Positions 1-11,328 of a stretch of 57,997 bases of DNA are shown here, one piece after another. Source of the stretch: Nemertoderma westbladi. Its lineage: Eukaryota; Xenacoelomorpha; Nemertodermatida; Nemertodermatidae. The position numbers and the translations under genes were made by a program. Every line of letters starts with the position of its first letter. Within the stretch, counting starts at the first letter, position 1. The stretch spans positions 1 through 57,997 of the forward strand of contig JAUCBJ010007595.1 of assembly GCA_032718475.1 (NCBI GenBank), in the 5' to 3' direction. The notes under the pieces were generated by a model. It ran no database searches. It was not told the DNA's origin and saw only the letters and a program-made list of their open reading frames with translations.

Positions 1-516
1 CCCGATTTATCCGATGTGGTATTTAGTCCACGCGTCCCCGCCGTGTATAAGAGTGAAATAAAGATAACTGAGTTCTGAAGTTCGGTGTATAATAATAGGT
101 TATAGGATATAGATATATTGTGAATTATACGGTAGGCGGGATACGGTAACTAAAGTCCCGTGATCCCCTAACTAAACTAATTGGCTGTACCCTACGCTAG
201 CACTGCTGCACTGAGATAACTGAATCACTGATTAATAGGTTATTGGTTATATTGCACGGTGGCCTTACTGCTACTCAATCGATGCCATTCCCCCCTCTGA
301 TTGGTTAATACCCTTGTTGGCGCCCCGTGGAGTATTCCCGTTCACTCCACCTGTTCTCCTTGGGTTAGGGGTTTGGCCCCTGACCCTCTATTGTGTGCTT
401 CCTTCCCACTCTTATTGGGATGGCACGAGTTGGTTAATTGCCCAATCTCGTGGCTCCCAATATTGCTTATCGGCTTACAACTTTATGGGGTGTTGGCGGG
501 ATTGAATAAGCTAACA
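1..516 (-). repeat. 3' LTR of the BEL element (truncated by window edge)
   Basis: Aligns without gaps to 13662-14177. I see mismatches at about 275, 413, 476 and 478. The LTR boundary at 516 is set by the shared sequence ending CTAACA, which is the reverse complement of the LTR start TGTTAG. Short apparent ORFs across it are not supported as genes because the same sequence occurs in the other LTR as non-coding DNA. Confidence 0.93.
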
Positions 517-525
517 CTCCCCCCC
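517..525 (-). other. polypurine tract of the BEL element
   Basis: On the minus strand GGGGGGGAG directly abuts the 3' LTR start TGTTAGC. A purine run at this exact position is the plus-strand DNA synthesis primer of LTR elements. Confidence 0.8.
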
Positions 526-554
526 ATGCTATCTTCCCGGTAAGAAGATAGCAT
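526..554 (-). repeat. perfect 11-bp hairpin beside the polypurine tract
   Basis: ATGCTATCTTC at 526-536 is the reverse complement of GAAGATAGCAT at 544-554, leaving a 7-nt loop. It sits immediately next to the polypurine tract, between the 3' LTR and the 3' non-coding region. Function unknown. Confidence 0.8.
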
Positions 555-1227
555 CAACCAAAAAAAGTGCGTTACAATCCCGCTGGATCCCGATCTAGTA
601 TCGGGTGTGGGGTGGAATTCTTTTCTCTAGGAGCCGGCTTTCCAGGCCGCCCCCTATGGGTATGATAACGCTACCCTGTGTGCCTGGCGTCTCATGTCGG
701 GCCGATCGCGCTCACCTCTTCACGCGATTTTTGTTTCCCCAACATTTTCGCCCTATCTCACCTCTCACTCTCACCCTAACTCTCTCATACCCCCGGACCT
801 CCTCGTCCCTCACTCAGCCTCTTATTCTCCCCCCCCCCCACACTAGAATTGCGTTCGCACTCTCTCCGCACTTCGCACTCTTATTCCGATTCTCAACTCC
901 ACTTTGACTGTTTTATCTCTCCTGACGAACCTCCCCCCCCTCTCGTGCCGTCGCACTCAAGAAGCGTGAAATTGTCAGTTGTCTCGTCCATAGTGCCATA
1001 GTCAATTGTCCCCCAGTCCCAGTAGCTAATTGAGAAAGGTTGTATGACTATAGTACTTACTCCAAACGTATGTATTTTACTGCTAATCACTACGTACGTA
1101 CATACAAATTGCACTTATATGTTATTTGCATTAATTAAATTTATACTTAATAGTTCGTACGTTACATGCGGCGCCTTCCAGGCGCACCACTTCCCAGTCT
1201 CAGTCTCATTCCCTCGTCTCCGGGAAC
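555..1227 (-). other. 3' non-coding region of the BEL element
   Basis: Sequence between the hairpin and the stop of the downstream ORF. It is C-rich on the plus strand near 820-950 and AT-rich at 1030-1160. I see no convincing gene; the short open frames have no family signature. Confidence 0.6.
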
Positions 1228-3762
1228 TTATCTGTTCCTCCTCACGTCCTCTTCCCTGGCCCGTTTCTTGGTTATCACCGCTCCTCTGGCATCATCCGCT
1301 TTCTGCTTCCGGACCTTCGCTGCCACTTCCTTGCTGATCCCGGTCGTCGGCTCCTTGGGCGCTGGTGTTATTAAAGCCCGATACCGCTTCGCCGGTGGCC
1401 CCTCAGAATGGCCTGGTTGTTTCCCTCGTGTGGCGTCCCATAGGATCATCTTCATTGCCTTTGGTACGTGTTCCGCCAAGAAATCCCTAAACTCCCTCCG
1501 GTTCTCTGGTGTCCACCTGTCCAGGTACCGTTGCGTGTTCATAACTCCGGCGAACGATGCCGCCGTAGCTACCTCTTGATAGGTAAACGGTAACCTTCGC
1601 TTTATGATTTCCATGTGGGTCTCCTGGTTTATGAGGAAGAAACCCCACTTGAACTCTTGGGCCTTCATGCGCTGGCGCGTCATGGCCCCGACGTCGGCCC
1701 ACTCCTCGAACCTCGTGAACTTCTCCTCGTCGCTCATCCAGTCGCACTCGCGTCCGTAGTGTCCCCGAAAGTGGCACTTTGGACATCGGTTATGCAACCG
1801 TGGACACGCCCCCATCCTGTGACTTGGTTCTCTACAGTAGAGACAAAAGGTTCCCCGTTGGAACCGGTATAGGCAGCTGCTTTCCTGATGGGTCTGTCTC
1901 CCACAGTAGTCGCAGCCGAGTACCAATGTCTCCCGTCCCACCTCGTCCTTCGTCCCAAGCGATCTCCGCGGTCTATGGAGTCGCTGGTAGGCAAACTTCT
2001 CCACGTTGCTCTCCCTGTTTACGTCGATCTCTCCGCCCCTCTCGGGCATCGTCTCCCCGAATACTATCCGTGGTGCCGTCCCCGGTTGCTCGCCCAACCT
2101 GATGGTGCTCCCCGCGAAATCCATCGCCGGCCCCTCGTGCACCCAGGTCCGCTTGCCGGATCTGTTCCAGAAGGCCCTCGCCCCACTGGCCGTCACCACC
2201 CTTCCGCCAACCCAGTCCGTGTCCGAGTGGCCTATCCTTTCGATGGGCGGCATCTCTCCGAACTCGTCGTCGTCGTCCTCCTCTTCTGGTAGTGTCTCCA
2301 ATCCCGGTATCCCGATGGATCCACTATGTCCCTTCCCGCCTTGGCTCTCGCCCGTAGCTCTCCATCCCTCTAGCTCCCTTAACTTCCTTGGCGGTTGGTC
2401 GCCCTCGGCGCCCGCTGGTATGGGCATCGCGTGCAACCCCGACGTCGACTGTTTCGGCGATCCCACCGTCCATCCCAATTCTCGTCCTAGAGACTCCCCC
2501 GAACTCCCTGACGAAGTCCAATGAAGCTCGTCTAGACCCGCCTGTTCCTCGAAGCCATAACTCTGTGTCCTGGCCTCCTCTTCCCTCTCCTCTGCTTCTA
2601 TCCTCTCCCGTCTAGCGACTTCTTCCAGTCGCTTTGCTTCCCGTCTATCCATCTCTAGCTGCTCCCATCTCTGATACGGTGTATCCGTCTCCCCATCTAC
2701 CAGATGTCGGCTGTTGTAGTACACCGACTCGCCCTTCAGCCCCGGGTGGTCTACCAGACCGTCAAAGGCCGTCTTAAAGGCTCTCCTGTAGCTTAGGGGT
2801 GATCCCGATAACAGAAATGCCCCTGGTTCCCTTTCGATAACTACGGTCATGAATAAGTTAAGCAAACTTATCATCATCCAGTCCTCCTGCAGGATATATC
2901 GCTTCTGATATACCTTTATCGCTCCTCTGCGAAACTGATATACCTCCTGCTTTCCCGGTCTCGCTCCCCACTTCAGCGAGTTCGCTAGTTCTGCTCCGTA
3001 TTCTTCCCTAAACTTCCCCCAATCCATTGGTTTGTGGCATACGAGCCCCAATAATTGGCCCATCGCCACCGCCCCGCATTGGCCTGAGTTCTCGACCACC
3101 CCCAATCCATCCGGTGCCGTCATAGCCATAAAGACTTTCTGCATATCCAGGAGGTTGGTGGCGTCCGGACCGATGATCCTCTCCGCGTCCTCGCGAATCG
3201 CCGATCCCACTTTCGTCGTCGACTTCTCTCTTACTAAGACTTGTACCGCTTTCGGCAGTCGGTCTAATTTCGGCCCGTCCTTCTTCCCATACGTCCCTAG
3301 GTCGAATAAGAAGATGTCCCCATTTGGCGCTGCCAAATGCAAGAGTATGGTCCTGGCCGACCCTGCCGTTCCTCGTCTCGAACCCGCTTCGTCTTCCACG
3401 GTTCCCTCGTCATCTAGGATCATATATCCTCCTCTGTTGACGGACTCTATGAATCTTTTCCAGTCCTTCCTCGGCGATTCCCTCGGATACTTCGGAATCC
3501 CGAACTTCGCTTCGTCCCCTTTCACCACGTAGTGGAAGTGTTGGAAGATCGCGTTGTCCAGCGACGGCGTCCCGTAGGTCCCGACCAACCGCTGTTCGTG
3601 CGCCTCCCGGAAGTGATCCTGCAGCGCTCGTGCCGCGTGACCCCTTTCCAACCTCTCGTAGTATCCTCTCGTCTTCTCCTCCGGGTGTCTTTCGGTGAAA
3701 TCCACCAATATTTCTTTTCCTCCTGACTCCGCCTTTCTCTTCCTGATCAGCTTACTCGCCAT
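1228..3762 (-). CDS. BEL element third ORF, triple CCHC zinc-knuckle protein of unknown function
   Basis: Open for 844 codons from ATG at 3762 to TAA at 1230-1228. The frame is closed upstream by TGA at 3783-3781, so this ATG is the first Met. Three perfect C-x2-C-x4-H-x4-C knuckles lie at about residues 617-630, 640-653 and 660-673. The start is basic (KLIRKRK) and the end is basic (KKRAREED), both possible nuclear-localisation signals. Residues about 365-400 are a charged coiled coil and 490-500 an acidic run. There is no signal peptide or membrane segment, so it is not an envelope protein despite sitting in the env position between integrase and the 3' LTR. Residues around 142-154 and 224-232 weakly recall a His/Asp/Cys protease layout. 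CCHC knuckles usually bind nucleic acid, so an RNA- or DNA-binding role is inferred. Unlike gag-pol in the same copy it has no internal stop. Confidence 0.75.
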   Translation of the reverse strand: MASKLIRKRKAESGGKEILVDFTERHPEEKTRGYYERLERGHAARALQDHFREAHEQRLVGTYGTPSLDNAIFQHFHYVVKGDEAKFGIPKYPRESPRKDWKRFIESVNRGGYMILDDEGTVEDEAGSRRGTAGSARTILLHLAAPNGDIFLFDLGTYGKKDGPKLDRLPKAVQVLVREKSTTKVGSAIREDAERIIGPDATNLLDMQKVFMAMTAPDGLGVVENSGQCGAVAMGQLLGLVCHKPMDWGKFREEYGAELANSLKWGARPGKQEVYQFRRGAIKVYQKRYILQEDWMMISLLNLFMTVVIEREPGAFLLSGSPLSYRRAFKTAFDGLVDHPGLKGESVYYNSRHLVDGETDTPYQRWEQLEMDRREAKRLEEVARRERIEAEEREEEARTQSYGFEEQAGLDELHWTSSGSSGESLGRELGWTVGSPKQSTSGLHAMPIPAGAEGDQPPRKLRELEGWRATGESQGGKGHSGSIGIPGLETLPEEEDDDDEFGEMPPIERIGHSDTDWVGGRVVTASGARAFWNRSGKRTWVHEGPAMDFAGSTIRLGEQPGTAPRIVFGETMPERGGEIDVNRESNVEKFAYQRLHRPRRSLGTKDEVGRETLVLGCDYCGRQTHQESSCLYRFQRGTFCLYCREPSHRMGACPRLHNRCPKCHFRGHYGRECDWMSDEEKFTRFEEWADVGAMTRQRMKAQEFKWGFFLINQETHMEIIKRRLPFTYQEVATAASFAGVMNTQRYLDRWTPENRREFRDFLAEHVPKAMKMILWDATRGKQPGHSEGPPAKRYRALITPAPKEPTTGISKEVAAKVRKQKADDARGAVITKKRAREEDVRRNR

Positions 3763-5100
3763 TCCGAACACTACACTCGCTCACCTGTAGGGTGGTGCCT
3801 TACCAAGGCGCAATACAGATGAGTGATGTATTAAGATGTTTCGTACAGTTCGATAATGGCCTACTTTTCTACTTAACTGCGCCTTTCAAGCTTAATTTAA
3901 TCTAATTAATTTCGGAGCTAGTAAATCAGCCTAATTTACAATTTCCGTCCGTTACTTTTATTATGTTCTAGAACGACTTTCCTTGTGTTACCACTATTTT
4001 TCGATTTTTAGCCCTATTCTATTTATTTATTTATTTTGCTTTGATTCTACTGTCCTACTACTTACTACTGCCTATGGATTTATTCTATTCTCTCTCTGAT
4101 CCATTTTCTGGCCTACTCAGTGGGCCTATGCAGTACAGCAGTATGCGTCGTGTGGCCACACGATTTATCCAGCTGCACTCATATGCCCCCCTCTCTCTAC
4201 TAACTCTACTTACTGCTAACTAATATCTATATCCTATTTACCCCTTTTACCTCTTACTCTCTCTCTCTAACTAATGGTACTACGTACCCTCTAACTCTAA
4301 CTCTGACTAGGTACCACGTACCTACTAACTCTAACTCTAACTAGGTACTACGTACCTACTAACTCTAACTAACTATTGGTACTACGTACCCTCTAACTCT
4401 AACTCTAACTAGGTACTACGTACCTACTAACTCTCTAACTATCGGTACTACGTACCCTCTAACTCTAACTAACTATTGGTAATACGTACCCTCTAACTCT
4501 CTTACTATCGGTACTACGTACCCTCTAACTCTAACTCTAACTAGGTACTACGTACCTACTAACTCTCTAACTGTCGGTACTACGTACCTACTAACTAACT
4601 CTAGGTACTACGTACCTACTAACTCTCTAACTATCGGTACTACGTACCCTCTAACTCTAACTCTAACTAGGTACTACGTACCTACTAACTCTCTTACTAT
4701 CGGTACTACGTACCTACTAACTCTAACTCTAACTAGGTACTACGTACCCACTAACTCTCTTACTATCGGTACTACGTACCCTCTAACTCTAACTCTAACT
4801 AGGTACTACGTACCTACTAACTCTCTAACTATCGGTACTACGTACCCTCTAACTCTAACTAACTATTGGTACCACGTACCCTCTAACTCTCTAACTATCG
4901 GTACTACGTACCTACTAACTAACTAACTCTAGGTACTACGTACCTACTAACTAACTAACTCTAGGTACTACGTACCTACTAACTAACTAACTATTATTTT
5001 TATTTTATTTTATTTTATTTGTGTGGGAAGGGCGTCTCGCCCTCAATCCCACCCCCCTCAGTCCAAAACTTGGACGACTAAACTCCACACTAACTCCGCT
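3763..5100 (-). other. non-coding spacer between pol and the third ORF
   Basis: AT-rich at 3800-4060, followed by CT-rich sequence and the tandem array described separately. On the minus strand CTACAG then GTGAGC lies at 3790-3780, just upstream of the third ORF. This resembles a splice acceptor overlapping a donor and could serve a spliced subgenomic mRNA, but that is only an inference. Confidence 0.6.
4270..4993. repeat. tandem array of GGTACTACGTACC hairpins
   Basis: About 22 copies of GGTACTACGTACC, an inverted repeat with 5-bp arms (GGTAC/GTACC) and a TAC loop, are separated by CTAACTCTAACT-type linkers of variable length. Some copies have one change (for example CCAC or AATAC). The array sits between pol and the third ORF of the BEL element. 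Confidence 0.9.
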
Positions 5101-7749
5101 CTAAGGTGCTCCTTCTAAGAGACAGCATTTACCTACCGCTCTCCTGTAGGTTTTTCTGTCCTTCGCACCTATCTTTCCACCTATCCGCACTTCTACCGAT
5201 CGGACTCTTCCGTCCTCGTCGGAGTAGGTGCCTACAACTCTCGCCAACCGCCATTGGTTGTTGATGATAGTATCATCCGTGACGATTACGAGATCTCCCT
5301 CTCTCAACTCCCTGTTTGGCTTCCTCCACTTGCTTCGCTTATGGAGCGTGGGTAGGTATTCTTCTACCCACCTCCTCCAATACTCTGCGCTTATTGCTTT
5401 AGCGACTTTCCAACTTTGGCGGGAGTGTATGTCATCTGGGTCTACACCCCGCATATCGATGGTCGCTGGCCTTTCCATCAGAAAATGGCTAGGCGTCAGC
5501 ACGTCTAACGACTCAGGGTCATCATTCTCCGGATATAGCGGTCTGCTATTAATGATCCCCTCGCACTTCGCAAGTACCGTCCGTAAGACGTCTTCAGTGA
5601 CCATGTGGGTGTTCATCAGCTTCGTCATTAGACGTTTTGAACTGCCCACCAGTCTTTCGATGCATCCTAGTGTATGTGGTGCATACGGCGTCCGTCTCTC
5701 CCACTTTACTTGTCGTCTCCTCATGGCCGCCCTGACTTCTTCTCCCTCCAAGATGTCTAAGGCCTCTGCCATCTCACTCTCTGCGCCCACAAAGTTGGTG
5801 CCGTTGTCGCTATATATCACTGCGATCGTCCCACCTTTGCGGTCCCTAAACCTTTCTAAGGCGTTAATGAACGCTGATGCGGTTGCATCTTGGGCGAGTT
5901 CTATCCCTACCGCCCGCGTATTGTTGCATACGAAGATAATACCGTAGCGTTTCTCCGTGTGTCGCATCACTTTGATCTTTATCGGCCCGAACATGTCCAC
6001 ACCGCAATGCGTAAATGGCGGGTCGTGCTGTCTTACCCTACTCGCCGGTAGTGGCGCCATTTCCTGTACGGCTCGTTCCTTCTTCGCTCGTCGGCAGGTC
6101 TGGCACTGCCCCACTACCGCTTTAACCTTCTTCCTTAATTGTTTGACCCAATAGGTCCTTCTTATCTCTGTGAGGGTTCGGTTGGTGCCCCCATGCAATA
6201 TCGATTTATGGGAGTCCCATATAATCTGGTGGACTATTGGCGATCCTGTGGGAATGATGATGGGTTTCGGTGGCACGACTATACTGTTGTTATATCCCAC
6301 CCTAGAATTCATTACTAGAATCCCATCGTCGTTTAGTTGTGGCGACAGCGTTATCAACTCGCTATCCCGTCGGAGGTGCTGTTGGTTACCGACGCGTTCC
6401 ACCTCGTCGCCGTAGTTCTTGCGTTGTTCATAGCGGATCACTGCCTTGGCCGCTCCTTCCAGATCTATGGTTGTCCTGGTCTTCTTGTCCTTGCCGACTC
6501 CCGCAAGGAAATTCCCAAAGGCTCTCCAGTACGCCACTAGTTTCTTGGTCTTATACCAACTAGAACTGTAGCTGAGGAGTTTATCCGTCGGGTTATCGCA
6601 CAGCTCCCTTCCTGGTTGCACGTCCCTAATCTCCCTCACCATCTGGGAGTATATCTCTTCTCCCTCCGAATCTCCCTCTTCTCCTTCTGATACTACTTCC
6701 GAGCCCGGGTCCACCTTCCTCATCGGCGGCCAGGCCTCCCTATCGCTCAGAAATTGTGGCCCATGTTGCCACAATACTTCCTTCTTCAGGAAAGTGTGGC
6801 GTTCCACGCCCCTCGACAGCAAGTCCGCTGGGTTCTCATCTGTTGGGCAGTAGTGCCACCTTTCCAGTTCTGTGCTCGCCCTTATTTCGTCCACTCTATT
6901 CGCGACGAATATCGGGTATCTCGTCTTTTCGTTGTGTAGCCAACCAAGCACTACCATGGAGTCCGTCCAGTAGTGTGTCTCCACTATGTTGGGAATTGTA
7001 TCCACTAGGTAGGCTGTGGCTCTAACTCCTAGTCTCGCAGCTGTCAATTCTAACTTGGGAACAGATGCTGAATCTGGCGGCGTTGACTTAGCTTTGCTAA
7101 AGGCTAGTCTGGGCTTGTGAGCCCCCTCTCGTTGTACTAAATAGAGTGCCGCTCCGTATGCCTCTAACGACGCGTCGGAGAACATATGTAGGTCCAGATT
7201 CGTCATGTTCCCGTCCGGAAAATACACTCGCGGCATGTTGTATGTTCCCATCCTCTCCAAGTCTCCTGTCCATTTGCTCCACTGTTTCTTGATGTCCTCT
7301 GGTACCTCTACATCCCACTCATCCTTCAATTTATATACTCTCTTGAGTATCTGTTTCCCCGTGACTAGTAATGGGGATGCTAGGCCTAGGGGATCGTATA
7401 TCCTTGCTATATACGATACATAACCCCTCTTCGTATGGGTGTCTGCGCCCTCTTGGCTCAGCTGATACTTCAGTTCGTCTGTTCCTCTATCCCACACGAT
7501 TCCCAATGCCTTTTGCTGCGATTGTGTTCTCTTATTCGCCATGTCCTGTCCTTTGGCTGTTGTAGGGTTATCCATGGTCGATCCTGGTTTCTTGTCTTCT
7601 ATTTCCTTGATAAATTCTTCTGAACTGGATTGGAATTTGGTCAGGTTGAAGCCGGATCCTTTCAGGATGTCGCGAACCTCGCGCCCTGTTTCCAGTATCT
7701 CCTCAACCGTATTTCCAGACTCCATACCGTCGTCTACGTAGAAGCCGCG
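5101..7749 (-). pseudogene. pol: BEL pol, C-terminal part: end of RT, RNase H, integrase
   Basis: Open from just after an in-frame TGA (7752-7750) to the stop at 5101. The RT catalytic motif FYVDD is encoded within the first few codons after that TGA, so this piece cannot be an independent enzyme. Numbering from the Met at 7725, RNase H acidic residues are D184, E226, D255 and D301. The integrase zinc-binding region has H506/H511 and C541/C544. The integrase core has D577 (CGVDMFG), D640 (YSDNGTNF) and E690 (GCIERL). The C-terminus (REGDLVIV onwards) matches the DUF5641-type tail of BEL/Pao integrases. All catalytic residues are present. It shares frame with the preceding piece. Confidence 0.9.
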
Positions 7750-9486
7750 TCAGATCATATCGACGGCCCTACTGCTGTATCTATCTTCCTTCCCCTTTAC
7801 CGTGTCTCTCACTGCCATAGTCGTCGTAAATGAGGACGACTTGGCCCCCATATTTTGTACTACCATCTTATACACTGGTATTACCGGCGGTTCTTCTTCG
7901 CCGTTATACCATAAGAAGCGTTGACTATCGCTATCTTCCTCTGTTACTCGGACTTGGTTGAACATGCCTTCTATGTCACACGTGAAGGCGTGTTTCCCAT
8001 TCCGAAACCTAAGTAACACCTCTATGCCCGAATTGTAAATATTTGGGCCTTCCAACAGGTAATCGTTTAAGCATTTTCCGTCGGTCTTTGCCGATGCATC
8101 GACTACCATCCTCAGTTTACCTTTCTTTGGGTCTAATGCTACGTGGAGTGGCAGGTAGTATGTCCTGTCCGTATTCGGCTCGTCGACCGGTAACTCCACG
8201 GCCCATCCTTTCTCGACGTACTTCTTAATGGTTTTGTGAATGTACTCGTTCTTCTCGGGGCTCCGTTGTAGTGTTTGTTTCAGCTTGCGGAGTCTCGTGA
8301 GTACCATCCCTCTATTATCGGGTAGCGGTATCTTCGGTAGTTTCCATACCATTCCTATTGTATACCGCCCCTCATCACACGTCATCGATTCCTCCACACT
8401 TTGTAGAGCCTGCTTGTCTTCTACCGAGGTCCCGACCCCTGTATCTTTCAGTCCCTCGAAGTCTTGTCTGAGCAGTCTTTTAAGCTGCTCCTCTGCTCCC
8501 TCGTCACCCATTTCCTGCATTGTTCCCGCGAACATGCATCCTGATGTCTCCGACATCCTGAATGGTATCTTGCTCTTAATTGGACCACTCAGCGTCCACC
8601 CGAATGGCGTTAATATGGCCACCGGGTCGCTCTGCTTGTCTTCGCCGAAGACTGTTTGCATTCTCTCGTGGGCCGTTGGGCAGTCCATGCCTACTATGAT
8701 GGATACCTTCCTAACGTCCACGTCTGGGATTGAGAAGTCAATGTTGTCCAGGAATTTGTATTGCTCGACCTCGATGTTGGTTGGCCGCCTGGCATTGATG
8801 TTAATTGACTCTATTACTTGGATGGGGTCGATGGTTGCCCCATAATCGCATCCTGGTGCCACTGCTGCAATTGCGCACCGTCCTGTCCTCATCTCTAGGA
8901 TCTCGTCTTTGCTAGAGATGGTTGTCACCGCCATCCTGCTTGGCCTCGTTCTCAACCCTATTTCTTCGGCTACCCATTCCTCAACTAATGTGAAGGCAGC
9001 TCCACTATCAACCAGCATTAGTGTTGTTACTGATCGATTGCCTTCCCCGATCACTCGTACTGGTACTACTCCAAGTAGCACTGTTCCTCCCTTCTTCGCC
9101 CCTATTGTGCTCGTTGCCATCGTCTGGCCTCTCCTTTGGCCAAACTTGACCGGCTTCTCTTGGCATTCCCTGGCCTTGTGTCCACTCTTCACACATCGCG
9201 AGCAGATTTTATTGCTCGACGCGTAATCTATCTGGTCTTGCCTCGGTAGCGCCTGCCAGTACCTGTAATTCATAGTTTTATGAAGCGCATTTGCGTGTAG
9301 CTGGCATTTGCTCTTTGGGTCGTAGCCCTCTTTATACAATGCATTGCGTATCGCAGTTATATTCGTACCAAAGTCCCTACTATTTTTATTGACTGGGTTT
9401 GGCCTACTGGACGTACTGGGGTTATGTTTATTCATGTTGTTATTGTTCCCCTGTCCGTCCCTTGATGTTGTCTTATCTTCGTTTGT
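7750..9486 (-). pseudogene. pol: BEL pol, N-terminal part: zinc knuckle, retropepsin, first half of RT
   Basis: Reading frame between two in-frame stops, TAG at 9489-9487 and TGA at 7752-7750; first ATG at 9435. Numbering from that ATG, a CCHC knuckle is C78/C81/H86/C91 and the retropepsin active site is LVDSGA with D143, in the DUF1758 style of BEL/Pao proteases. RT begins around residue 380, with VVDASAK and the motif A aspartate in TCDIEGMFNQV. The piece ends just before YVDD. The TGA could have arisen from CGA by a CpG transition; read-through is the other option. Confidence 0.9.
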
Positions 9487-11328
9487 CTATGGACTTGCAG
9501 TCCCCTGCGTCGCTGCGTATGGCAATGATTGTCTGAGCCTCGGCAATGCGTTTGATGTATTGTGCTCTGGTTTGGGCCTGTAGTGATCTGTCTTTGGTCC
9601 CTTTCCCAGGCTATCTTCACTATAGACTGGGTCCGTTATTAGTTCAGCCTCGTAATTTAAGAAGTTTGACATTTCTTCTAAACCTGGTTCCGCACCCTTC
9701 TTGTCTCGGGTGGAGAAAGCGATCTTCCTCCATTTGTTGCGCAGCCAGCTCGGTAGTGCCTGCGCTATCGTGGTGATGTTATTGGACGCGTTGAGCTCGT
9801 ATGGCGCGTCTAGCGTCTTCAGCACGATCAGCGCCTTCTCGACTTTGTTAGCAAACGTCTTAATGCTAACGGGATTATCCTGTAGGCCACCCGATGTTAT
9901 GCCTCTCAGCGTTTGCCTGATGATCTTGGCCGGGTGCCCGTATTCCCTATCCAGTGCCCGCCATGCTGTCGTGAAGCCGCCCTCTATTCCCTGATATTGC
10001 CTCACGATGTCGTATGCTGGGCCTCCCGTGTACACTTGTAGATACTTTAGGCACTCCGCCTGCATCAAGTTTTTTGTTAGTATTTCGTTACTATACATTC
10101 GCCGAAACTGTAAGTATTCTTCCGGCCTGCTCCCATCGAATTTGAACGGTTCCACGGGTTGTAATTCGATCCTTGTTTTCAACGCATCGATCAACGTGGC
10201 CATCCCCATTGCCTGCGCTTCTAATGGATTCGACGGGTGCTGTATAGTTTCCCCTGTCTGGTGCGGTCCGTCCGTCCTATTTCTTGATCTTCTCTGACTC
10301 GGATATGTCATCGGGGGTAGCGGCCCCCTCCATATGTCTGTATCACACGATCTGTTTTCGTCCAAGGGTCTTGTTGTTCTTGCTACCATCGGGGTATATT
10401 GTTGATATTGTGATGGGGGAATGTCACCCTGTCCCCCCCCCACCGGTATCTCTGGTACTGGGGTTGATGTTAATACGTTGGGGCCCATGCACCTATCCGC
10501 AATAATTCCCCCCTCCCCTGGGTATATGTTATGTCCCTGCATGCTGTAGTCATACTGCTGTGCTGGTACCGGTATAGGCCTATCAGCTTCTGGCCTACCC
10601 GCCGGTATGTATTCCGCGACTTCCGGGTTTAATCCCGTTGTCCGCGCTATCCTATCGCCTACATTGCCTCTCTCAGTATGGCCTACGGTATGTGCAGTAA
10701 GACCTACAGTATGCCCTACAGTCTGCATGTGTTGCTCGGGATCGAAGTTTATTCTTCTCGAATAATCCTCCCCGCGGCTACCGTATTCTCGATCGGTAGG
10801 TATATTCCGTCGGAAAGTTTCTCTTCGACCCCCCTCTCCACTGTTTTCATCTTCGTACCGGTACATCGCGTACCCCTCTCTCGGCGTGTAATGCGTCTCA
10901 CCGGATCGCATCCCTCCGGGGCGACGGCAATCTCCCGGAGTCCGACCCCACTGACTCTCCGTTCTCATCTCGACTACCGACGGCTCGCTGTCCGTCCTCG
11001 CTCTTCTATCTTTTGCGGCGATGCTTCTACTACTCTCTTCCTCTCTTCTCCTATCAGTGGAATATTCCCGCTCACGAGATCTCTCGTCGACCTCCCGGTT
11101 AAACCCCACTGTTCTTCTTTCCTCCTCTGATCGGGCTCGACGCTCCGTCTGCCCTCCCGCGACGTCAACCTGTCTTTCTCTGCTCGATCGCACGTCGCTG
11201 GGGATACTCGCAATCCCCCTATTACTTTCCGTCGCCGGTTGTTGCGGTTTACCTTGTTCGGCCCTCGCATTGTCCGCTGACGGCTGTGGGACACTCTCTG
11301 CCCCCCCCCCCCCCCCCCCCTCTCGCCG
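9487..11328 (-). pseudogene. gag: BEL gag, central and capsid-like part
   Basis: Open frame between TAG at 11331-11329 and TAG at 9489-9487, in the same frame as pol. Its N-terminal half is rich in Arg, Glu and Gly, probably disordered, and begins with a run of Gly codons from a 20-nt G tract (11301-11320). The C-terminal part, from about LQPVEPFKFDG to LTDPVYSED-like sequence, matches the DUF1759 gag domain of Pao-type elements: FDGSRPEEYLQFRRMY, TGGPAYDIVRQY, WRALDREYGHP and LPSWLRNKWRK are recognisable. There is no own early ATG, so it is expected to be part of a longer gag-pol polyprotein. Confidence 0.85.

Noticed and set aside
301-543. Short ORFs in the LTR
   Set aside because: The ORF start is TTG and the sequence is LTR; the same region at 13975-14166 differs in length.
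1166-3726. Plus-strand ORFs opposite the BEL third ORF
   Set aside because: Shadow frames of a GC-rich minus-strand gene; they carry no motifs.
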